Assembly (NCBI RefSeq): GCF_007570825.1
Contig: NZ_SUNB01000005.1
Span: 1 to 64,000 of the forward strand
Length of the DNA: 64,000 bases
DNA from: Pleionea sediminis
Lineage (GTDB): Bacteria > Pseudomonadota > Gammaproteobacteria > Enterobacterales > Kangiellaceae
Direction: 5' to 3'
Every line of letters starts with the position of its first letter. The stretch's first letter is position 1. Made by a program: the position numbers and the translations under genes. Shown piece after piece: positions 30,231-39,668 of the stretch. Below the pieces are notes generated by a model. It was not told where the DNA came from, did no database searches, and was given only the letters and a program-made list of their open reading frames with translations.

Positions 30231-32591
30231 ATGCCAGAAGAAGAACATCATCAGTTTTATCAATCGATATCAATTAAGTTATTGACTCGAGTATTCGCCA
30301 ATTATGTTTTGGTCGCAATATTAGTTACTTTTCTCCATGTTGTTATTGAATTTTATAGCCAAAAGAAAGATGTGAGAGTTGAGTTAGAGCAATTGCAAGA
30401 AGTCATTCAGCCTAGTTTGTTAGCAGCAACAAAGAACTATGACTTGGAGCTTATCGAAAGTAATTTAAAGGGTAATATTAAAATTCCAACTCTGATTGGT
30501 ATAGAAGTTGAAGATGAAAACTCAGAGTTGTTAGCTTTTATTGGCACTACAGAACGTCAAAAAAAGAATGATATAGACGAATCCCCCTACTTTTCTTTTA
30601 AACATTCAATCTTGTCCGAGCTCATTGCGCACCGATTCAATTTGATAGTACCGGAGTATGGCATTGTTGGTACAGTTACTTTGTACTCAAATGGTGAGGT
30701 TGTATTTGATCGAGTCAAGCTCGGCTTTGTTTTTATCTTGATTAATGCATTTATTAAGACTGCCGCTCTTTGGATTATTTTTTCTGTTATTAGTCGGAGT
30801 ATGTTGAATCGGCCGTTATCTAAGTTGATTGAGCAAATTCGTGGCGTTAGCATAGAAATTCTGGATACGAATAACTGTAATGGTAAAAAGGTTGAAATTG
30901 GTGGCAGAGAAAAAACAGAGCTGCAGATTATTGAAGATAGCTTTAATGAAATGCTGGCTCGATTGAAGCAAGCCCTTAAGGAAAATAAGCGCAATCAGAA
31001 GCGTATTAATTTAATTGCGACTGCGCTATTGGATTCTTCTGATGGTGTTGTGATTGCGGATAAATATGGAAAGGTTATTGAAGTCAACCGAGCACTATTG
31101 GTTATTTCTCAGTATTCCGAAAGCGAGCTGGTAGGTGTCGATTATTTGTCGCTGATTTCGAAGTTGAGTGATTCGAATGTTTCTCAGTATTTAGTAAGCA
31201 ATTTAGAAAGTAGTGGTAGTTGGAGTGGTGAAATTCGTGGAATTAGCGCGACCGGAAAAGATTTAACCTTATGGGTAAGTATAAGCTCAATTAAAAGTAG
31301 TAACGGTGAAATAGAGAACTATTTGATTTTGTTTAATGATATGAGCAGGCTAAGGGAGTCTCAGCAAGAGCTGGAGTTTCTGGCATTTCATGACAGTCTC
31401 ACGAAGCTTAATAATAAGTTTAGTTTGGAGCAGCGACTAAAATCTAGAGTTGACGCTGACTCATTAGTTTTGCTCAATATCGATAACTTTAGCTACATTA
31501 ATATGGTTTACGGGTATTCTTTTGGTGATAAGTTACTAATAAAGATTTCACTGTTTTTAAAAGAAATATTTGGACTGTCCCATTTATATCGGATTGACTC
31601 TGATGAGTTCGCTCTTTATTTTGAAGACGATGAAGAAGTCGTTACTGTTATTGAAACGATTCAAAGTTATTTCTCTGATAAAAATTTAGAAATTGACGGA
31701 ATTACATTGAATGTGACATTTACCTTTGGAGCTGCGGTCAAGTGTGATGAGCTTTTGAGAAGCGCGAAACTGGCGTTAAAGAAGGCGAAAGAAGAAGGTA
31801 AGAACCGTTTTCTGGTTTACGAGGAAGACCAAAGTATTATTGACAATGCTCGAAGAGAACAGTTTGTTGTTTACAATAATTTATTACACAAAGCCATTGC
31901 GAACGATTGGGTTGTTCCATTTTTTCAAGGCATACGAGATAATCATTCTGGAAAAATCGATAAGTATGAAGTTTTAGCGAGAATAAAGACTGAAGACGAA
32001 ATTGTTTCCCCATATCACTTTCTGGAACCTGCGAGAATGTCGGGTCTGCTACCCAATATTACTAAAGCAATCATCGAGAAAAGTTTTCTAATTATGCAGC
32101 ATTTCTCCGATGTATCATTCAACATTAATATAACGGAAGATGACCTAAGTCGACGTTATCTTGTTGATTTTCTTGCCGGAGCCTCCAAAAGGCACTCAAT
32201 TGATCCATCTAGAGTAACGTTGGAAATACTTGAGGGTGTTAGTGCTTCTGGAAAGCAAAGTAATGTTAGTCAATTAGTTGAACTCAAAAAGCAAGGTTAT
32301 CTTTTGGCGATTGATGACTTTGGTTCAGAGTATTCCAATTTCGAACGTATTTATTCTCTTGATGTCGATTTCATTAAGATAGACTCAAAATATATTAAAG
32401 ATATAAACACTAATAAGAAAAGCTATGAGATTACTAAAGCTATCGTAAACTTTTCGAAAAGTGCCAATATTAAGGTGGTTGCCGAGTTTGTTCATTCTAA
32501 AGAAGTTCAGAAAGTCATTGAAGATCTTGGGATTGACTATTCACAAGGCTATTTCTTTAGCGAGCCTATGGAGCGGCTACAAATATATTAA
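30231..32591 (+). CDS. Membrane PAS/degenerate-GGDEF/EAL protein, 786 aa
   Basis: Two membrane helices (about residues 22-43 and 162-187) enclose a periplasmic domain. HAMP-like linker, coiled coil, PAS (about 265-370), GGDEF-like and EAL domains follow. The GGDEF signature is RIDSDEFAL, so cyclase activity is unlikely. The EAL part keeps the catalytic set: EVLAR (Glu), NIN, EILEG, DDFGSEYSNF, KIDSKYI and YSQGYFF. It is therefore probably a c-di-GMP phosphodiesterase with a regulatory GGDEF. Downstream partner of the solute-binding protein gene, likely co-transcribed. Confidence 0.92.
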   Translation: MPEEEHHQFYQSISIKLLTRVFANYVLVAILVTFLHVVIEFYSQKKDVRVELEQLQEVIQPSLLAATKNYDLELIESNLKGNIKIPTLIGIEVEDENSELLAFIGTTERQKKNDIDESPYFSFKHSILSELIAHRFNLIVPEYGIVGTVTLYSNGEVVFDRVKLGFVFILINAFIKTAALWIIFSVISRSMLNRPLSKLIEQIRGVSIEILDTNNCNGKKVEIGGREKTELQIIEDSFNEMLARLKQALKENKRNQKRINLIATALLDSSDGVVIADKYGKVIEVNRALLVISQYSESELVGVDYLSLISKLSDSNVSQYLVSNLESSGSWSGEIRGISATGKDLTLWVSISSIKSSNGEIENYLILFNDMSRLRESQQELEFLAFHDSLTKLNNKFSLEQRLKSRVDADSLVLLNIDNFSYINMVYGYSFGDKLLIKISLFLKEIFGLSHLYRIDSDEFALYFEDDEEVVTVIETIQSYFSDKNLEIDGITLNVTFTFGAAVKCDELLRSAKLALKKAKEEGKNRFLVYEEDQSIIDNARREQFVVYNNLLHKAIANDWVVPFFQGIRDNHSGKIDKYEVLARIKTEDEIVSPYHFLEPARMSGLLPNITKAIIEKSFLIMQHFSDVSFNINITEDDLSRRYLVDFLAGASKRHSIDPSRVTLEILEGVSASGKQSNVSQLVELKKQGYLLAIDDFGSEYSNFERIYSLDVDFIKIDSKYIKDINTNKKSYEITKAIVNFSKSANIKVVAEFVHSKEVQKVIEDLGIDYSQGYFFSEPMERLQIY

Positions 32592-32738
32592 TTGTGACTT
32601 TTAAACCATTTTATAAACTAGAAGAAAATGTTTTTGGAGTTGGGCAGCGCATCAAGTCAAAGTTGACGATTTTAGTCGAAATTTATACAGAATAGAGCAT
32701 GCTTTCGCTTTCTTGTCTAGTATATGTTGGTGCAGGTT

Positions 32739-34874
32739 TTAAGGGGTGATGACTACTTTTATGGAAAAAAAGTGAAGGTTGTAGTTTGGTGCTATTAACG
32801 TAGGTGGGATTAGTTTAGGTACTTCATCAATTACTAGCAGGTCCTGTTGCCAGTCACGATTATTCAATCGCTCGTATTGATATAACATGTTTAACGTTGT
32901 TATCGGATTAAGTTGATAAATTGGCTCAAATTTTATTTTCGTCTGTTCTCTTCTTATGGTTGGAAATGGCTCTTCATTTAAAACGGACTGTGTATGTTGG
33001 TCGCCATAAAATTGGCTGTTGAGAATAGCCAACTTATACTGCCACTCGGATGGATTTGGTTGATAACTGAGATTGATACCGAAGGTGACAATATAGTCTC
33101 GATATTCGCTGGACCAAGGTAATGTGTCGTCTTGAATACCACCAATCTGATTTGAGCGACTCAATTCACGGTCAATATAAAATGAGCTGTGAGTTGAGTT
33201 GTTTAAGGTATGCTGGTACTCGATGTGTGCGATGGAATGCTTTGCACTCTGAATGCCATAGGGGCTTTTAGGATAACGATCCCATTGATTTTTATAATCA
33301 ATCATTACCGCACTTTTATGATTGATAAGCCAGTTGTTATTAATATGCCACTCAACTCGGTTGTATTTGTTGGCATGAAAACGACTGAGGATATTACGTT
33401 CTTCAAATGACGTGTCGGCACTCCAATAATACCGACTTATTGAACCTTCTCTGTTTGCCCTTCCCGCTGAAAGTGAAATGTCGTAATTTTCGGTTGGGAA
33501 AATATTTAAACGAAAAGCGTGCTTAGCTTCATCCGATTTAATGGAGTCTTTTAGTTGATCATAGTTTTTCCACTTGCTTTTGTATGATAAGTACATCATT
33601 TTATTGATTCGCCAATTAAGATTGAACAGATGGTTTTGCTTTTTATAATCCAAAACTCGAGGGTAGATAACATTAAACTCGGTGTCATTAGCTGTATTAC
33701 TGCTCGACCAAAGGTGTTCGGTGAGCAAGTAGTGTTTTGATTGACGCTCGTCTAACAGATAGCGATAGTTCAGTTTTATATTGTTTTTTACTCGGTTCGA
33801 ATAATTTATTTTTATGTTAGATGTATTGACTTTCAAATTAGCTGTTTCTTGTGGTAGAGCCGTTTCATAGCCTTGTAATGGATTAAAAGGCTGTGCGAAA
33901 TAATCATCCTGCGAACCTTTTCCCCAAGCACCATTTAGGTGTAAACGCTGACTAGATGTCAGCTGATTGACATAGCTTAAGCTAATTTGGTGAAACTTAT
34001 TATCTGGCAGCTGACTATGGGGAATTTCAGTATAATTGTTATTGATTGAAACAAAAGGATTTTCCCAAAAAGTAGTCGTGTATTTGTTTTGCAATAAAGA
34101 TAAGTGATAAGACGATTTTAATTGCCACTTCTCAGTTTGATAGGCAAGGTAAGCTGTAAGTTGGTCATTCGTGAAATCTTTTTGCAACGGAAAAAATGTT
34201 GAAGCAGTCAGTATGCTGCCGGCATGTAATTGTTGGCTTTTATAATTATCTGAACTAAGTTTAACTCCACTTTTCCAGGGGTGCGTGGGGGAATAATCGA
34301 ATCTGATGCCTTGTCTGAGCAATTCATTGCTGGGTTCAAAGTTTTGGAAATTAATCGTTGAACTTGTCAGGTCATCAGTCGATGCAATAGGCTGCCAGCC
34401 ATCAGGCAGTGCTGCGTTATAACCATTGTGTTGCGTAAATAAACTGATTTGTGAATTACCTGTATGCCATAGCCGAGCATTTTGATAAAGTTGAAAATGA
34501 TATAACCCTGGTTTTTCAAATGAAAAGCTCAACTCTTGGTTATTTTCATTTAAATAGTCTATGTTAAAAAGTAGAAGTAAGTTGTTGTTCCAGTGCTGAG
34601 ATTCGAAACCAAAGCTGAAATCAAAAGGTTCTTGGTAATTTAGTTCCCGGTGGTTTTTCAGGTAGTGACCATTTAGCCACGAAAGTCCTGCGTAATATCT
34701 TAGATAACTTTCCGTAAATTGATTACAGAACTCACAATTTTCAAACTCCAACATTTCTGGCAGTAAGTCAGTATTTTTGTCATTAGCAACGGAGTTATTC
34801 TCAGCCGAAAATAAAGTAACCAGTGCAATTAACTTTAACAAAGGTTGAGTTGAAGAGAAGCACTGGCGATCCAT
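32739..34874 (-). CDS. mtrB: MtrB/PioB-family outer membrane beta-barrel, 711 aa
   Basis: Signal peptide in residues 1-32, then an N-terminal CEFC motif (about residue 47) as in MtrB proteins, and about 600 residues of alternating amphipathic strands rich in Tyr, Asn and aromatic residues, ending in a hydrophobic strand (FSIKVVITP). MtrB barrels wrap a decaheme cytochrome and carry it through the outer membrane. ATG 34874 lies four bases after the stop of the mtrA-type gene, so a longer open frame upstream is not used. Third gene of the - strand cytochrome operon. Confidence 0.92.
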   Translation of the reverse strand: MDRQCFSSTQPLLKLIALVTLFSAENNSVANDKNTDLLPEMLEFENCEFCNQFTESYLRYYAGLSWLNGHYLKNHRELNYQEPFDFSFGFESQHWNNNLLLLFNIDYLNENNQELSFSFEKPGLYHFQLYQNARLWHTGNSQISLFTQHNGYNAALPDGWQPIASTDDLTSSTINFQNFEPSNELLRQGIRFDYSPTHPWKSGVKLSSDNYKSQQLHAGSILTASTFFPLQKDFTNDQLTAYLAYQTEKWQLKSSYHLSLLQNKYTTTFWENPFVSINNNYTEIPHSQLPDNKFHQISLSYVNQLTSSQRLHLNGAWGKGSQDDYFAQPFNPLQGYETALPQETANLKVNTSNIKINYSNRVKNNIKLNYRYLLDERQSKHYLLTEHLWSSSNTANDTEFNVIYPRVLDYKKQNHLFNLNWRINKMMYLSYKSKWKNYDQLKDSIKSDEAKHAFRLNIFPTENYDISLSAGRANREGSISRYYWSADTSFEERNILSRFHANKYNRVEWHINNNWLINHKSAVMIDYKNQWDRYPKSPYGIQSAKHSIAHIEYQHTLNNSTHSSFYIDRELSRSNQIGGIQDDTLPWSSEYRDYIVTFGINLSYQPNPSEWQYKLAILNSQFYGDQHTQSVLNEEPFPTIRREQTKIKFEPIYQLNPITTLNMLYQYERLNNRDWQQDLLVIDEVPKLIPPTLIAPNYNLHFFSIKVVITP

Positions 34875-34878
34875 AAAG

Positions 34879-35940
34879 TCACCGATTGAGTTTATCACCG
34901 CTTGGGTGATTTGAACCATGCACATGAGTATGACAGTTAGTACAGCTATTCGATAACATAAATATTTCAGCTCGATTAGCGTTGAGCTCCGATCCGCTAA
35001 AGCCAACCGAAGAGTGTTCTCTGCTATTGTGGCATTGTTGACATAGCAAGGGAGCCCTTCTATTAAGCATTGCTGTGTTGATTGATCCGTGGGGATCATG
35101 GCAGGTCGTACAGTTGTCTGTCACCGGATAATGTTCCCATAGAAAAGGGCCGCGTTTATCGGCATGGCATTGGAAGCAAGTTTGGTTAACGGATAGTTTT
35201 TTGAGTGAAAACTCATTGTTTGATGAGTGCGGAGAATGACAGTCGGTACAACTCATTATATCGCTAGTTACTGGATGGTGGGAAAACTTAGTGCTGTCAT
35301 TTCGTTGTGCGTGGTGACATTGAAAACACACTTGCGCCTGTGTCGATTTTTCCAGTACGGGATCTCTTGCAACGTGAATAGAATGACATTGAGTACACTC
35401 TAATTCCAACGAGTGATGTTGGCTACTTTGCCACGCGAGAAGTTCATTTTTATGGCAGTTTAAGCATTGCTGATTACGTAGTTCGGTCATATCGGCGGTA
35501 CTGTCGAGTCGATGCGATCCGTTAAAGTTAATCATGGGCGGACGCGTTTCGCCACGGCGAATTCTTTTACTGTGTTCTAAACCTGGGCCATGACAGGACT
35601 CACATTGTTCTTGGGCAAAAGGACTGCGAGGATTTACTGCAATGCCGTGGGGTGATTGAAATACCTCCGCAATATTCACTTGTTTATCTGTATCGTGGCA
35701 ACGCAGGCAGCCATCGGCTCCGCGTTTGCTGACCACAGCATTTGCGATCTGTTGCATAATATTAATTTCTACAGTTTGACTGTCTGCGTTAGGCTTGTTC
35801 TCATTGTTCTCATTGTTCGAGGTGTTTTTATCAGTCGCATTATTTAAAGCAAACAGAGGCATGACAGCGAATGATAATAAAGCAAAAATTAACAACAACA
35901 CGCCGGTTAAGAACCAACGAGAATGTAAGTCGTGAGTCAT
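34879..35940 (-). CDS. mtrA: MtrA/DmsE-family decaheme c-type cytochrome, 353 aa
   Basis: Ten CxxCH heme sites are spread evenly after an N-terminal hydrophobic segment (about residues 10-31): CLRCH, CESCH, CLNCH, CTQCH, CFQCH, CTDCH, CFQCH, CTTCH, CQQCH and CTNCH. Number, spacing and length fit MtrA/DmsE, the periplasmic electron conduit that sits in the MtrB barrel. An Asn-rich linker (TSNNENNENKPN) follows the anchor. It lies one base after the OmcA-type gene and four before mtrB, indicating tight co-transcription. Confidence 0.95.
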   Translation of the reverse strand: MTHDLHSRWFLTGVLLLIFALLSFAVMPLFALNNATDKNTSNNENNENKPNADSQTVEINIMQQIANAVVSKRGADGCLRCHDTDKQVNIAEVFQSPHGIAVNPRSPFAQEQCESCHGPGLEHSKRIRRGETRPPMINFNGSHRLDSTADMTELRNQQCLNCHKNELLAWQSSQHHSLELECTQCHSIHVARDPVLEKSTQAQVCFQCHHAQRNDSTKFSHHPVTSDIMSCTDCHSPHSSNNEFSLKKLSVNQTCFQCHADKRGPFLWEHYPVTDNCTTCHDPHGSINTAMLNRRAPLLCQQCHNSREHSSVGFSGSELNANRAEIFMLSNSCTNCHTHVHGSNHPSGDKLNR

Positions 35941-35941
35941 G

Positions 35942-38257
35942 TTATGGAGACTCCTGCAACTCGTGAACTTTTAAAATATCGGCTACTCTGTCTTGCCCAT
36001 GACAAATTGCACAGGTCTCGACATAAACTCCAGAATCAAATTCGCCTTGTAACGCATTAAACGAGCTGCCATTGTGTTTCATATGAGCTTTTGCCAAATC
36101 TGAGTCATGGCAAGATGAGCAAACGGCTGCGGTTGCACCGATATTGTGATCATCACTTTGATCCAGCGCTGCGACTAAGGGGACAAGATCTGTAGAGCCA
36201 AAAGGAGATTGGTTGTTAACGGTTGCCTGTGAATCAATGGTTGTCGCTAGAACATTGTTATTTAGCGGTAGGGTTAAACTCTCTTGGATATGACAGGCAA
36301 GACAATTGTCCGGATTATTTGGGTAGCGAATTTCTGAAAAATCGTGTGCCTGATTACCAAATCCGTATACGACTAAATTATTGTCTCTAACTTCTGCACC
36401 GTGAATGGCATGAATTAGGTATTTGAAGTCGATTGTTTGCTCTTCGAGGTTATCGAGAGCGTTAGTATTCATTTCGTTATCGGATCCATCAGGATCAGTC
36501 GGGCGCATTGCCAAGTCCGTATTATTGGGATTATGGCACATCGCACACAGCTGCAAATTATCAGTACGGTTGTTACCATGAAATGACAGACCATCTAAAG
36601 TGCCATGACAATTTTGACACTTCTGTAAATCGACCACTTCGCGTCGAGGCGTTGGTGAGTCGTCGGTAATTGCAAAGTAAGAGACAGCGCCTTTTACTGG
36701 AATGCGGTCGGAATAAGTTCCATCACCATCTAAATCACCGGCTGGATGTCCTTCGATTGCAGCGGCACCCGAGCCCGTCATATCGGCGGGAATAGCCACG
36801 GAAGACGTGATGGAAAAAGTTCCGTCTAAATTGTTGGTCGCGTTAAGACCGTTCATTGAAACGGCTGTAGCGGGTGCTCTACCAGCATCATTGTTGGCAT
36901 AATCCTCAGTGTTCCAAGACAATAGAATGGCCAATCGACTCGCACCTGCTGAAGCGGTCCAGGCCGGTTCGGTCAGTGAGTAGGGATTATCGCCGTTTGT
37001 TGGGTCGGTTATTGAAAACTGTATGATCGGAAACTCACCCGGAGCGGTCTGCGTGATTGAAAGAATATTGTATTGATATTTTTCGGCTTCGACTTTGTCA
37101 GGTTGAGCGTGGGAATCGAAAACACTCCCCGCGACTCGATCAGGTGCATGGCAGGTGGTGCATTCGCTATTATCGGTAACGACTCCACCCACGTGTCCGC
37201 CCGCGACACCGTCAGCAAAGTCAATATCGTCATGACATGAACCACAAGCTTCGAGCGTTGGGCGTTCAAACCAGTTACTTGCCTGTGGAGTTTCCTCATT
37301 TGATGAGTCGTGGCACTTAGTGCAGTTTTTAATATTTTGTGGAAAGTGTACGTCGGAATAATTGTGCTCGGAATTACGAAATCCCCAAATTTGATATTCC
37401 GTGCCAGATTGAACACTGGGTAAGTCTGCACCTCGATGAATTTTATGGATCATGACTTTAAAGTCAACGGTATTACCACTTTGGGCATCAGTAGAGCCAG
37501 GGTTATGGCAAGTCACACAATAGTCAACGTCGGTTCTACCTCCGCCATGAAAGGCAAGCTCACCGTGGCAACTATTACACGTTTCTGTTGTCACTATGTG
37601 TCGTTGATTTAAATTGTCAGTGGCGCCGGTTGAAGGAATAAAATTGTAGGTTGCGTTAATGGGAGAAAATTTACCACTGACCTGAATAGCAACTCGATGA
37701 ACCAGATCGGGCTGGTAAGCGATGGGTACTGGATCTGAAACATTTTGAATCGGAGTTGCAAAAGTATAGCGATAGGTACCGTTTTGATTATTAGTAAATT
37801 CTCCGTTACGTTCGGCGGTCGCTTGTAGTTGAGGCTCAGTCCCAGAGCCTACTTCGCCAGGTTCTTCAATTCGATTGATATAACTCTGCCAACTGTCAGC
37901 ATCTCCCGCTGTTCCAGGTATCAATTTTGCGATAATAAATCGCACTTCATTGGCAGTTAAACCAGTAAAGGGATCACCATCTTGATCGTTTGCACTAAAC
38001 CAAACAGTGAAGTTTCCGTTGGTTTCTACGTTATCAATTTGAAGAGTAATACTATCTGCTTCATTGTTAACATAGATGACATCACCTGGCGGGCCCTCTG
38101 GACCGACAGCACCGTTGCGTCCATCATCTCCACATCCACTGATTAGAAGCATTAGTAAAAGTACAACAGGAATAAAAAGAGGATCAAAATGCCTGAGTAT
38201 TTCAGAATGAGAACATTTGCAAAGGTTCGATAAATGCAGTGATAGGCATGCTCTCAT
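35942..38257 (-). CDS. OmcA/MtrC-family decaheme outer-membrane lipoprotein, 771 aa
   Basis: A long N-terminus ends in a lipobox (LLISGC, Cys about residue 42). GPEGPPGD, a beta-rich domain, five CxxCH sites (CNSCH, CVTCH, CTKCH, CGSCH, CTTCH), a second beta domain and five more sites (CQNCH, CAMCH, CLACH, CSSCH, CAICH) follow, with HGxxRTD before each pentaheme. This is the split-domain plan of MtrC/OmcA cell-surface cytochromes, which reduce metals or extracellular acceptors. First gene of the operon. A start nearer the lipobox is possible. FNR-like box upstream. Confidence 0.95.
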   Translation of the reverse strand: MRACLSLHLSNLCKCSHSEILRHFDPLFIPVVLLLMLLISGCGDDGRNGAVGPEGPPGDVIYVNNEADSITLQIDNVETNGNFTVWFSANDQDGDPFTGLTANEVRFIIAKLIPGTAGDADSWQSYINRIEEPGEVGSGTEPQLQATAERNGEFTNNQNGTYRYTFATPIQNVSDPVPIAYQPDLVHRVAIQVSGKFSPINATYNFIPSTGATDNLNQRHIVTTETCNSCHGELAFHGGGRTDVDYCVTCHNPGSTDAQSGNTVDFKVMIHKIHRGADLPSVQSGTEYQIWGFRNSEHNYSDVHFPQNIKNCTKCHDSSNEETPQASNWFERPTLEACGSCHDDIDFADGVAGGHVGGVVTDNSECTTCHAPDRVAGSVFDSHAQPDKVEAEKYQYNILSITQTAPGEFPIIQFSITDPTNGDNPYSLTEPAWTASAGASRLAILLSWNTEDYANNDAGRAPATAVSMNGLNATNNLDGTFSITSSVAIPADMTGSGAAAIEGHPAGDLDGDGTYSDRIPVKGAVSYFAITDDSPTPRREVVDLQKCQNCHGTLDGLSFHGNNRTDNLQLCAMCHNPNNTDLAMRPTDPDGSDNEMNTNALDNLEEQTIDFKYLIHAIHGAEVRDNNLVVYGFGNQAHDFSEIRYPNNPDNCLACHIQESLTLPLNNNVLATTIDSQATVNNQSPFGSTDLVPLVAALDQSDDHNIGATAAVCSSCHDSDLAKAHMKHNGSSFNALQGEFDSGVYVETCAICHGQDRVADILKVHELQESP

Positions 38258-38326
38258 ATCTAATCCTCTATATTGTTTTCATAGATCTACACTATAGTAG
38301 TGTGAATCAAGTTTTGTCCTGATTTA

Positions 38327-38340
38327 TTGATATAGGTCAT
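38327..38340. promoter_or_regulatory. FNR-like box between divergent cytochrome genes
   Basis: TTGATATAGGTCAT resembles the FNR consensus TTGAT-N4-ATCAA. It lies between the - strand mtr operon and the + strand diheme gene. A near-identical word occurs at 41883. Confidence 0.6.
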
Positions 38341-38406
38341 TAAACAATAGTTATTAACGATTAGAATCATTCGATACCCCAAGGTTAATAAGGGAGCTAG
38401 AACAAA

Positions 38407-39015
38407 ATGAAGCTTTTTAAAAAGTTTTTTCCAGTCACGCTTACGTTAATCGCAGTGACTTGTTTTTCTTCAGAGGATCTTGAATCTATCATCAAACACT
38501 GCGATGCCTGTCACGGAGATAAAGGAAATAGTAAATATAGTCAATTTCCATCCATTGCAGGTTTTTCAGAATTTTATTTAGATGAAAATATGCGAGTTTA
38601 TCGAGATGCTGCACGACCTTGCGAAGTAATTGACTTTCCAGGTAAGAGTGATGCAAAGGCTACAAGTATGTGCGAGCTGGCGGCAAATCTTTCGAATGAG
38701 ACGATTGCACAAATTGCAGAGTTTTATGCTAAACAAACTTTCCAGCCTATAAAACAAGAGTTTGATGCAGAGAAAGCAAAGGTCGGTGCTGACGTTCATG
38801 AAAAACATTGCAAGCGGTGTCATTCTAGTGGAGGTTCAGATCCATTAGATGATGCAGGTATCTTGGCGGGTCAATGGAAGACATATCTATCCGATACATT
38901 TTCACAATATGAGAGTAGTAAACGGCCACAGCCTGAAAAAATGGCAGAAAAGTTTAATAAGCTGGATGCTGATAGTAAAGACGCGCTACTCCATTATTAT
39001 GCGTCACAACAGTAA
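38407..39015 (+). CDS. Diheme cytochrome c (c4-like), 202 aa
   Basis: Signal peptide in residues 1-22, then two cytochrome c domains with CDACH (about residue 32) and CKRCH (about residue 137). The HGDKGNS and PSIAGF motifs are typical of c4/c553-type periplasmic cytochromes. AAGGGAGC precedes ATG 38407. It is divergent from the MtrC-type operon and 68 bp upstream of the CymA-type gene, so it probably shuttles electrons in the periplasm between quinol dehydrogenase and the outer-membrane conduit. Confidence 0.92.
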   Translation: MKLFKKFFPVTLTLIAVTCFSSEDLESIIKHCDACHGDKGNSKYSQFPSIAGFSEFYLDENMRVYRDAARPCEVIDFPGKSDAKATSMCELAANLSNETIAQIAEFYAKQTFQPIKQEFDAEKAKVGADVHEKHCKRCHSSGGSDPLDDAGILAGQWKTYLSDTFSQYESSKRPQPEKMAEKFNKLDADSKDALLHYYASQQ

Positions 39016-39083
39016 CTGGTTATTTTTTAATATAGCTTGGGATCTGAGCTTAGCGAATCCTTAGGAAAACGTTGGATATAAGA

Positions 39084-39668
39084 ATGAAACAGAAAATCAT
39101 AACTTGGTGGAGATGCCTATGGGCACCCACCCAAATCAAATGGTTTGTCGGAATACCCGTCGGTGGTTTTCTTGCTTTCTTATTCGGTATTTTATTCTGG
39201 GGAGGCTTTAACTGGGGGGCTGAAAGCACAAACTCCATGGCGTTTTGCATTTCCTGTCATGAAATGAAAAGCACCGTTTATCTTGAGTTAAAAGACACCA
39301 AGCATTTTAAAAATAGAGTGGGTATTCAAGCAACATGCGCGGATTGTCATGTTCCAAAAGACTGGTTCCCAAAAATGGTTAGGAAAGTCAAGTCAACCCG
39401 AGAGCTATATCACAAAGTGATGGGGACTATTGATACACCCGAAAAATTTGAAGCTCATCGACTCGAATTAGCGGAACGCGTTTGGGCAGAAATGAGAGAA
39501 AATAATTCTTTGGAATGTCGCAATTGCCACAGCTACAGCGCTATGGACATATCGTTACAAGATAGACAAGCTCAACGTCGTCATACACAGGAGTGGTATG
39601 AAAAAAATGGAGATACCTGTATTGATTGCCACAAGGGAGTGGCCCATAAATTACCCGAAGGATATTAG
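39084..39668 (+). CDS. NapC/NirT (CymA-type) tetraheme quinol dehydrogenase, 194 aa
   Basis: One N-terminal membrane helix (about residues 20-44) and four CxxCH sites: CISCH, CADCH, CRNCH and CIDCH, with MAFCISCHEM and the CHKGVAHKLPEG ending characteristic of NapC/CymA proteins. These take electrons from menaquinol or ubiquinol and pass them to periplasmic cytochromes. ATG 39084 is preferred to a TTG 12 bases upstream. Its last codon overlaps the stop of the convergent NqrF-like gene by four bases. Confidence 0.95.
   Translation: MKQKIITWWRCLWAPTQIKWFVGIPVGGFLAFLFGILFWGGFNWGAESTNSMAFCISCHEMKSTVYLELKDTKHFKNRVGIQATCADCHVPKDWFPKMVRKVKSTRELYHKVMGTIDTPEKFEAHRLELAERVWAEMRENNSLECRNCHSYSAMDISLQDRQAQRRHTQEWYEKNGDTCIDCHKGVAHKLPEGY

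Noticed and set aside
34875-35099. 75-codon N-terminal extension of the MtrB-type barrel
   Set aside because: It overlaps the cytochrome gene, and the internal ATG 34874 starts a signal peptide four bases after the upstream stop.
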